A stretch of 64,000 bases of DNA, from assembly GCA_964019135.1 (NCBI GenBank), contig OZ025261.1, positions 33,744,738 to 33,808,737 on the forward strand, given 5' to 3'. Source of the stretch: Arenicola marina. Lineage: Eukaryota; Annelida; Polychaeta; Arenicolidae. The notes beneath the pieces were generated by a model. It was given only the letters and a program-made list of their open reading frames with translations, was not told the origin of the DNA and ran no database searches. Of this stretch, positions 50,368-60,500 are shown piece by piece. Both the position numbers and the translations under genes were made by a program. Each line of letters opens with the position of its first letter. Position 1 is the first letter of the stretch.

Positions 50368-50550
50368 AATAGCGCGAGTTTTGCTTGGCGTTAGGCATTT
50401 TATTGGCCCTTGATCAAGCTGTAGCAGCCCTTCATTTTCATTATCCGCCCTCGGCCTTGCGGCCTCGGGCCGATAATGAAAATTGGCGGGCTGCTACAGC
50501 TTGATGTCGGGCCAATAAAATTGCCTAACGCCCCGCAAACTCGCGCTATT
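50368..50550. mobile_element. Foldback / long inverted repeat element, ~183 bp
   Basis: The two arms pair over about 85 bp. Outer ends AATAGCGCGAG and CTCGCGCTATT are exact complements; inner parts such as AAGCTGTAGCAGCCC pair with GGGCTGCTACAGCTT. The centre is CGGCCTTGCGGCC. No coding capacity. Confidence 0.88.
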
Positions 50551-50565
50551 GTCATATTCAACATA

Positions 50566-50710
50566 TTTTGTTTATGCTTGACATTTAGTTCAGAAGGTCT
50601 GGAATGTGAGAGGTCAGTGGTTTGAGTCCAAGCCATAGCGAATTCCAAACTTCCTGGGCCAGTTTGTGACTCTTGACCATGTTGACAGCTTGATATCTGT
50701 GTACAGGGGT
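50566..50710 (+). repeat. Diverged SINE-like repeat, copy 1
   Basis: Shares GAATGTGAGAG, TCAGTGGTTTGAGTC (B-box-like) and CCAGTTTGTG with the copy at 51000-51130. Confidence 0.5.
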
Positions 50711-50999
50711 AGGTCCCAGGAGGATCTATAGATGGCCAGACTGAGAGATATCACATTGGTACTGATGGGAAAACCTGGGACCACTCTTGCAAATGGTCGC
50801 CTACTGGACCAGGTGCTACAAAGGATATGCTCAGATCTTTGCTTAGTTCGGGAAGATATAGTCCTTTGCATATTCCCTGGATGCCTGTAGGCACCAGAGG
50901 CTTAATACACATGCAGGGCATATTGGATTGACCACAAGGTTGCAGTCCAAGGAGAAAGGGTGGAATGTACAATCTCAACATAAATAGCTTATCATATAG

Positions 51000-51130
51000 G
51001 CACATTGCATTTGACATTTCACTCTGTAAGTCCTTGAATGTGAGAGATCAGGGGTTTGAGTCTGAGCCATGGCAGGGGCCAAAATTTGTGGGTCAGTTTG
51101 TGGCCTTTGATCATGTATGGTACCTGTGTT
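51000..51130 (+). repeat. Diverged SINE-like repeat, copy 2
   Basis: GAATGTGAGAGATCAGGGGT, TTTGAGTCTGAGCCATGG and GTCAGTTTGTGGC align with the copy at 50566. It lies in the NCAPH2 5' flank or first intron. Confidence 0.5.
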
Positions 51131-51412
51131 TATATGAGAAAAAAACCTTTTGCACACTGGCCAGGCTAGTACATCTCCGCTTGTCAAAGAAATGACTAAA
51201 CAAACCATTAGAGTCCTGAATCGAATAGAACTTGAAGCCTTAATACTTCAGTACTGGTTTGTTGCATATTTGTTGATGGGTAGTTGGTAGCCAAATCATA
51301 TCAGCTAACTATATACATTTTCTCAAATGCATATAAACATGCATCTATCAGTAAGAAATCTTCTAATTGTATACATATATATTTTGTATATGTTGTATTT
51401 TTCTCAGGAGTC

Positions 51413-51541
51413 ATGGTCCTCTCCAGTACTCAAGACGCTGATCTTGAGGCTAGATTTGGTCACCTGCTTCAGCCAATCAGGGACTTGACTAAAAATTGGG
51501 ATGTAGATATTGCCAGTCACTTAGAAGAATACATTGCAGAG
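51413..51541 (+). CDS. NCAPH2: NCAPH2 coding exon 1 (residues 1-43)
   Basis: The ATG lies 5 nt after an acceptor TTTTTCTCAG. It encodes [20 protein letters not shown] and [16 protein letters not shown], the CNDH2 N-terminal signature. Donor GTAAAT, phase 0. Confidence 0.93.
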
Positions 51542-54500
51542 GTAAATATGATTGTTGTTAAGTGTATCAACCATGCAAAGCATTTTTCAGAATATTAGTA
51601 CCACTGGTCTTTTTTTTTTTGTGTGAGGTCATGCAATTACAGCCCTGTGGAAGTAGATATATAAGTTGGCAATGCAGGAGCTTAGCATATATATACATAT
51701 ATATTTTGCAATTATGTGGAGATGTAAATAACAGGATGTATTGTGAAACAGGATGTGCATGTAGCAGTATGTTTCATGTCTGGCAGCTTGGAACTATTTC
51801 AATCACTTTCGATGGAGGTGCTACAACCTTGAATTTTGCTGAAGCAGCTCTCCTTATTCAGGGATCTGCCTGTGTCTATGGCAGAAAGGTATGTTCAAAG
51901 CTATCCCTGTTACCTATGTGTACCTTGTCTCATGTTCATTTAGATATTATTTCAAATCTTCTTTGTGGTACGTTAACCAATACATGTAGGTAAGTGGCAA
52001 GTTCAGCTGTTATTGACTCTGCTCTGCTAGGCCAGCCTAAGCGGCCGATTCATGATTTATGCCCTATCTGTGGAAATATCTGTCAGTGCAAGATAAAAAA
52101 ATAATGTCTTTCTTTGCAAAGAGCAGGGGGTAGCTTGCGTAGACCTAGCTTCTATTCTGTCTTTACCCTTTACATTGTCATGTCTTGACCTACAGAGTTA
52201 CAAGCATCCTACTTTAAAGTAACTGTAATAGGAAGAATAATGTTTGTATATGCAGGAGCCATATTAGAAACTAATAAATGCCATTATTCATTTCATCTTA
52301 CAGGTTTTGTAACCAACATGTTTCTTCATTGTAGGTTGAGTACTTGTACTCTCTCGTGTACCAGGTTCTGGACCTGCTGGCCAGCAAAAAGTAAGCTACT
52401 TTAGCCAATAGTGTCAACATCTGATCTAGCATAATAATATTTTATCGCCGTAAAGACGAGAATTTTAATCGCCGCGTAGGTGAAAACGAGCAACCAGATC
52501 TCATCTGGTGTTCAGGGCAGCGGCTAACTTACTTTGTGACACATTTTTAATAAAACCCCTATTTAACGGACCTCCATCGAACGACTACATGACGTCAACT
52601 AAGTGTTGTGCGTGACAATAAATTGACGTGCGGAGATTTGTTTGACATGGTCTTGTTTTGTTGAATTGTGTAGAAAGCAGCAGAAACAAACAGAGGAAGG
52701 TGGAGACGCAGAAAATGATCCAAATGGAAATCGAAGACATGAAGACGATGAGGTAAGTATGGTCACTGTCTCTATCAGTGTATGGTCACTGTCTCTATTA
52801 GTGTATGGTCACTGTCTCTGTCAGTGTATGGTCACTGTCTCTATTAGTGTATGGTCACTGTCTCTGTCAGTGTATGGTCACTGTCTCTATCAGTGTATGG
52901 TCACTGTCTCTATCAGTGTATGGTCACTGTCTCTGTCAGTGTATGGTCACTGTCTCTATCAGTGTATGGTCACTGTCTCTATCAGTGTATGGTCACTGTC
53001 TCTGTCAGTGTATGGTCACTGTCTCTGTCAGTGTATGGTCACTGTCTATCGGTGTATGGTCACTGTCTCTGTCAGTGTATGGTCACTGTCTCTATCAGTG
53101 TATGGTCACTGTCTCTGTCAGTGTATGGTCACTGTCTCGATCAGTGTATGGTCACTGTCTCTGTCAGTGTATGGTCACTGTCTCTATCAGTGTATGGTCA
53201 CTTTCTCTGTCAGTGTATGGTCACTGTCTCTGTCAGTGTTTGGTCACTGTCTCGATGTGTATGGTCACTGTCTCTATCAGTGTATGGTCACTGTCTCTAT
53301 CAGTGTATGGTCACCGTCTCTATCAGTGTATGGTCACTGTCTCTATCAGTGTATGGTCACTGTCTCTATCAGTGTATGGTCACTGTCTCTATCAGTGTAT
53401 GGTCACTGTCTCTATCAGTGTATGGTCACTGTCTCTGTCAGTGTATGGTCACTGTCTCTATCAGTGTATGGTCACTGTCTCTCTCAGTGTATGGTCACTG
53501 TCTCTATCAGTGTATGGTCACTGTCTCTATCAGTGTATGGTCACTGTCTCTATCAGTGTATGGTCACTGTCCCTACCAGTGTATGGTCACCGTCTCTATC
53601 AGTGTATGGTCACTGTCTCTGTCAGTGTATGGTCACTGTCTCTGTCAGTGTATGGTCACTGTCTATCAGTGTATGGTCACTGTCTCTGTCAGTGTATGGT
53701 CACTGTCTCTATCAGTGTATGGTTACTGTCTCTGTCAGTGTATGGTCACTGTCTCGATCAGTGTATGGTCACTGTCTCTGTCAGTGTATGGTCACTGTCT
53801 CTATCAGTGTATGGTCACTGTCTCTATCAGTGTATGGTCACTGTCTATCAGTGTATGGTCACTGTCTCTATCAGTGTATGGTCAACATTTAACCTTTAGT
53901 ACAAAATACATTAACATTTCTCGCTTGGCTAGAAGACCTCAAATATGACAGGCAATAAAGCAGTTAATATCATTATTTGACGCGTGGAATTTCCATCAAG
54001 CATGCAAAGCAAAACCTAAAAAAAAACAAGCGTCACATGCAAACAATAAAAAAAAAGAGATAATGCGATGCATGTGTAACTATTCCCTCTGAGCCATGCT
54101 CGTTGTGTAATTTAGATTGGTGCTTCATTTCGACAAAACAACTCGGAAAACCGTGAATTCGTTCAATTTAACACCTCAGTGGTGAGACAATGGAGGCGCG
54201 CTGGTTGCCTGAGTTTAGACCATTTCAAAAGACTCCCTGTTCTATGTATGGCTGTTCTAAGATACCCCTGTCCGGCCATTCCGAGATACTCCCTGCGCAG
54301 TGTCCAAAGTGTTTTACGTTAACTTTTGGAATATATTTCCTCTAGTTCCTCACACTGGATGACCTCAAAACACACAAGAACATTGGTCTACGGAGCGACG
54401 AGGGAAACAGTGAAGAGGTATGACTTCCATTCGAGCTTACACTTATCCTATGTGCCTATTTATGGCACTGCCTTCATGGTATACTTGCTATTTTGAAGTC

Positions 54501-57500
54501 TATTACCGGCTTAAGCTCGAACTAACTGCATGTATATTTATATATATATAGAGAGAGAAATTGTCGTATACATATCAATTGCTTATCAAGACTGTGTACT
54601 TGAATACAGTTAGTGAAAGAAATTTTGAAAGCGATCTGATTACGAACAAAATGGAACTCCCTTGCATTTTCCTTCTCTATGACTGTTCCAGGGAGTGCAT
54701 GTTATGCCCAAGACTCCGTTGGCCCTGGTGCACAAAGACGACGCGGAGAAGGGGGAAAATCCATTGTTAAGGTGGGTCATTTGAAATCATACTAGAAAGA
54801 AATTGATATGAATTCTTGTTGTTATTGTACACTGGAATCAATTATCGGTAATGTTTCTCAAAGGGCACAGCTTATTATTATCGGGTATAGCTGGCCGGGT
54901 TATCCCAGATGTGGGTAAAGCTCGCTTAAAGCGCTGATTCATCTACCATTTGGGTTAATTATCGAGAAGTTGTATAGTGTACATTGGATACATACTAAAA
55001 ACATTTTCAGCAGGAACGTACGATGCTAATTTAAGATGTAGGTAAGATTGATCTGGTTTTCTGTGCACAAAATTAGCTTATTTTCGCCTTTTCAGCCACA
55101 AGGGAGAGGTTCTGGGCAGTCGACAAGACTTCAAGATGAACACGTGCGCAGTGCACCCATCTGGGATTCAGCTCCTCGACTTGTCGCACCTCAACCTGCT
55201 GGAGGTGTCCTTCCTCAACCTGGTCACATCCACGCCCTACCCTACACGTGAGTCTGTCCACACCCCTCCCTACACCCTACACGTGAGTGTCCACACCCCA
55301 CCCTACACTCTACCCTACACGTGAGTCTGTCCACACCTCACCCTACACCCTACCCTACACGTGAGTCTGACCACACCCCGCCCTACACCCCACCCTACAC
55401 CGTACCCTACACGTGAGTCTATGATAGTATCCGCACCCTACTCGTTCCGTGACCTTAGACGCTTTCCTGGTTTGTCTTCCAGGGCCAGGTGGCGCTGTGA
55501 CCACAGACACAGGACCCCCAGGCGAGGACCCACTACCCCAGCCAGAGGCACAAGCAATGGACATCAGCCGTGAGTACCCAGAGAAAAAATCAACATTTAT
55601 TCTTGATAATGTATACAGGGACCGCCCGTAGTTAGTAGTTTCGTACTCGACTGAAGATCCATGGTTTGCGGGCTGGTCATTTATCATGTCATGTCCCAGG
55701 GTCCCTTGGCCTGATTTCGCCCATTTGAGCACGAAAGTGGCATAAAACACCCAATCGATCCCCCTATTATGTGTGAGATTGTCAGCTTACTGGTATTTAC
55801 TGATTTTAATTTAAAATTACGAAATTCCACTTCTGGTGGCTGCCAGAGAAGGATGCTCAGATTCAGAACTGAAGGACAACAACAACCCGGAAGTGAACCA
55901 ATGCAGCGTAATATTGATGTGGAAAACCGATATTTAATCTGTTGATTCCAAGATTCGAGGGTGCTGAATTTATAATTGATTTTGATTTTTAAAGTGAACG
56001 AAATATAAATGGCGGCCACGAAAACAACCTTTGCTATGCCATACTGAATCATTTGATACAATGCTTTAGCTTTAAATACCAACTATCGCTCTCCCACCTT
56101 TCAGAGATATCAGCCCATTGTATGCATGAACGTCTGTGTAAAATGTTCCGTGTTTTTCTCCACCTAGTGGATGACCACGACAATATCTTTGACGCTCATG
56201 AACCTGACGATTTGCCAGCAGACGATCAAGGTCAAGCCATAGAGGAGGACGTGGGAAAGGTAACTTCGATTTGCATTATTGCTGAATCGGTCTGCGATCC
56301 AAATATTTTTCGATGCCCCTAATTTGGCCAAAGCTGCACGCTTGGCCAAAGCTGCACGCTTGGCCAAAGCTGCACGCGTGGTCAAAGCTGCACGCGTGGC
56401 CAAAGCTGCACGCTTAGCCAAAGCTGCACGTGTGGCCAAAGCTGCACGCTTGGCCAAAGCTGCACGCTTGGCCAAAGCTGCACGCGTGGCTAAAGCTGCA
56501 CGCTTAGCCAAAGCTGCACGCGTGGCCAAAGCTGCACGCGTGGCCAAAGCTGCACGCGTGGCCAAAGCTGCACGCGTGGCCAAAGCTGCACGCTTAGCCA
56601 AAGCTGCACGCGTGGCCAAAGCTGCACACTTGGCCAAAGCTGCACGCTTGGCCAAAGCTGCACGCGTGGCTAAAGCTGCACGCTTAGCCAAAGCTGCACG
56701 CGTGGCCGAAGCTGCACGCATGGCCAAAGCTGCACGCGTGGCCAAAGCTGCACGCGTGGCCAAAGCTGCATGACACGAAGTCTGGGGTAAGGGTCCATTC
56801 TCCAATCCTATCTTCGCTTACAGACAAGAATAGGATATGGAAGATCTTGCACGTATAACAATATTCAGGGATGGATATTCGCCCCTCTTGTTAATTTCTT
56901 GCAGGCCTCGTGTACGTGGCTCCTCCCTCGGTCCTCCCGATGGACTTTCATAGGTTAAATTATCCGGCTGGCACCGACCAACCAACCCCGTCCGTTACTT
57001 TTGCAGGACTCACAGGACGGACTCCGACGGCCGGAGCGAACAGCACGGAGACCCATGCAGCCAGTCCCCTCTAAACCCGTAAGTACCCACAGCCTGGAGA
57101 CCCATGCACCCAGTCCCCTCTAAATCCGTAAGTACCCACAGCCCGGAGACCCAGCACCCAGTCCCCTCTAAACCCGTAAGTACCCACAGCCCAGGGACCC
57201 AGCACCCAGTCCCCTCTAAACCCGTAGGTACCCACAGCCCGGAGACCCATGCAGCCAGTCCCCTCTAAACCCGTAAGTACCCACAGCCCTGAAACCCATG
57301 CAGCCAGTCCCCTCTAAACCCGTAAGTACCCATAGCCCAGGGACCCAGCACACAGTCCCCTCTAAACCCGTAAGTACCCACAGCCCGGAGACCCAGCACC
57401 CAGTCCCCTCTAAACCCGTAAGTACCCACAGCCCGGAAACCCATGCAGCCAGTCCCCTCTAAACCCGTAAGTACCCACAGCCCAGGGACCCAGCACCCAG

Positions 57501-60500
57501 TCCCCTCTAAACCCGTAAGTACCCACAGCCCAGGGACCCAGCACCCAGTCCCCTCTAAACCCGTAAGTACCCACAGCCCGGAGACCCATGCAGCCAGTCC
57601 CCTCTAAACCCGTAAGTACCCACAGCCCGGAGACCCAGCACCCAGTCCCCTCTAAACCCGTAAGTACCCACAGCCCGGAGACCCATGCAGCCAGTCCCCT
57701 CTAAATCCGTAAGTACCCACAGCCCGGAAACCCATGCAGCCAGTCCCCTCTAAACCCGTAAGTACCCACAGCCCAGGGATCCAGCACCCAGTCCCCTCTA
57801 AACCCGTAAGTACCCACAGCCCGGAGACCCATGCAGCCAGTCCCCTCTAAACCCGTAAGTACCCACAGCCCGGAGACCCATGCAGCCAGTCCCCTCTAAA
57901 CCCGTAAGTACCCACAGCCCGGAAACCCATGCAGCCAGTCCCCTCTAAACCCGTAAGTACCCACAGCCCAGGGACCCAGCACCCAGTCCCATCTAAACCC
58001 GTAAGTACCGACAGCCCGGAGACCCATGCACCCAGTCCCCTCTAAACCCGTAAGTACCCACAGCCCGGAGACCCATGCAGCCAGTCCCCTCTAAACCCGT
58101 AAGTACCCACAGCCCGGAAACCCATGCAGCCAGTCCCCTCTAAACCCGTAAGTACCCACAGCCCAGGGACCCAGCACCCAGTCCCCTCTAAACCCGTAAG
58201 TACCCACAGCCCGGAGACCCAGCACCCAGTCCCCTCTAAACCTGTCAGTACCCACAGCCCGGAGACCCATGCAGCCAGTCCCCTCTAAACCCGTAAGTAC
58301 CCACAGCCCAGGGACCCAGCACCCAGTCCCCTCTAAACCCGTAAGTACCCACAGCCCGGAGACCCATGCAGCCAGTCCCCTCTAAACCCGTAAGTACCCA
58401 CAGCCCGGAGACCCAGCACCCAGTCCCCTCTAAACCCGTAAGTACCCACAGCCCGGAGACCCAGCACCCAGTCCCCTCTAAACCCGTAAGTACCCACAGC
58501 CCGGAGACCCAGCACCCAGTCCCCTCTAAACCCGTCAGTACCCACAGCCCGGAGACCCATGCAGCCACTTCCCGCTAAACCCGTAAGTACCCACAGCCCA
58601 GAAACCCATGCAGCCAGTCCCCTCTAAACCCGTAAGTACCCACAGCCCGGAGACCCATGCACCCAGTCCCCTCTAAACCCGTACGTACCCACAGCCCTGA
58701 GACCCAGCACCCAGTCCCCTCTAAACCCGTAAGTACCCACAGCCCGGAGACCCATGCACCCAGTCCCCTCTAAACCCGTAAGTACCCACAGCCCGGAGAC
58801 CCATGCAGCCACTTACCTCTAAACCCGTAAGTACCCACAGCCCGGAGACCCAGCACCCAGTCCCCTCTAAACCCGTAAGTACCCACAGCCCGGAGACCCA
58901 GCACCCAGTCCCCTCTAAACCCGTCAGTACCCACAGCCCGGAGACCCATGCAGCCACTTCCCGCTAAACCCGTAAGTACCCACAGCCCGGAGACCCAGCA
59001 CCCAGTCCCCTCTAAACCCGTAAGTACCCACAGCCCGGAGACCCATGCAGCCAGTCCCCTCTAAACCCGTCAGTACCCACAGCCCGGAGACCCATGCAGC
59101 CACTTCCCGCTAAACCCGTAAGTACCCACAGCCCAGAAACCCATGCAGCCAGTCCCCTCTAAACCCGTAAGTACCCACAGCCCGGAGACCCATGCACCCA
59201 GTCCCCTCTAAACCCGTACGTACCCACAGCCCTGAGACCCAGCACCCAGTCCCCTCTAAACCCGTAAGTACCCACAGCCCAGGGACCCAGCACCCAGTCC
59301 CCTCTAAACCCGTCAGTACCCACAGCCCGGAGACCCATGCAGCCACTTCCCGCTAAACCCGTAAGTACCCACAGCCCAGGGACCCAGCACCCAGTCCCCT
59401 CTAAACCCGTAAGTACCCACAGCCCGGAGACCCATGCAGCCAGTCCCCTCTAAACCCGTAAGTACCCACAGCCCGGAGACCCAGCACCCAGTCCCCTCTA
59501 AACCCGTCAGTACCCACAGCCCGGAGACCCATGCAGCCACTTCCCGCTAAACCCGTAAGTACCCACAGCCCGGAGACCCATGCAGCCAGTCCCCTCTAAA
59601 CCCGTAAGTACCCACAGCCCGGAGACCCATGCAGCCAGTCCCCTCTAAACCCGTAAGTACCCACAGCCCGGAGACCCAGCACCCAGTCCCCTCTAAACCC
59701 GTAAGTACCCACAGCCTGGAGACCCATGCACCCAGTCACCTCTAAACCCGTAAGTACCCACAGCCCGGAGACCCAGCACCCAGTCCCCTCTAAACCCGTA
59801 AGTACCCACAGCCCGGAGACCCAGCACCCAGTCCCCTCTAAACCCGTAAGTACCCACAGCCTGGAGACCCATGCACCCAGTCCCCTCTAAACCCGTAAGT
59901 ACCCACAGCCTGGAGACCCAGCACCCAGTCCCCTCTAAACCCGTAAGTACCCACAGCCCGGAGACCCATGCAGCCAGTCCCCTCTAAACCCGTAAGTACC
60001 CACAGCCCGGAGACCCAGCACCCTGTCCCCTCTAAACCCGTAAGTGCCGTAAGTAAGTCATTGGGTTTAGACATACAGACGAAGAGACCGAGCGATAAAT
60101 AGGAAAAAGCACCATTGGCGCAGTGTTCTGGACAATTTTTTTTGTATCTTGAATTGTTCTTTAGAGCTTAATACAATATTTCTACGGTAATGGAATGCTA
60201 TGTATAAAATTAATGAGCTTGTCTACTTTACATCAACGCGATATAAATTGTCATCCGCATAGCTAACAAAATCAAATGTTAAAAATATTTTATCAATATG
60301 GTGGCGACATTTCGCTACGACCAAAATAATACCCAGGAAGCATTGCACATGCACAAGTATTGACCTTGGTTTTCTGGACCTAATCTATGGTCTGTAAGGT
60401 CAATGTGTTATTGTCGTAGTTGCTCCGGGTCCTTCCCATGGGATTATTGGAGGAGCGTCTCTATATCACTCGATCAGCTGTTGCAAATCAACAGGTCGTG

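Larger units (their letters stand above)
46114..51407. other. LMF2-NCAPH2 intergenic region, head to head
   Basis: 5.3 kb between the two ATGs, with no coding exon. It holds both 5' UTRs and promoters, three related MITEs, a nested MITE, a foldback element and two diverged SINE-like repeats. A possible NRF1-type site (GCGCATGCG) lies near 47740, and an X-box with CRE near 50072-50114. Confidence 0.6.

Noticed and set aside
52805..53948. Three overlapping plus-strand frames of about 365-416 codons
   Set aside because: All three frames of a 23-bp unit are open. Only the part in exon 4 is coding.
56279..56773. 164-codon (KAARVA)n frame resembling a histone H1 or alanine/lysine-rich protein
   Set aside because: A pure 18-bp tandem repeat in NCAPH2 intron 9; the complementary strand is open too.
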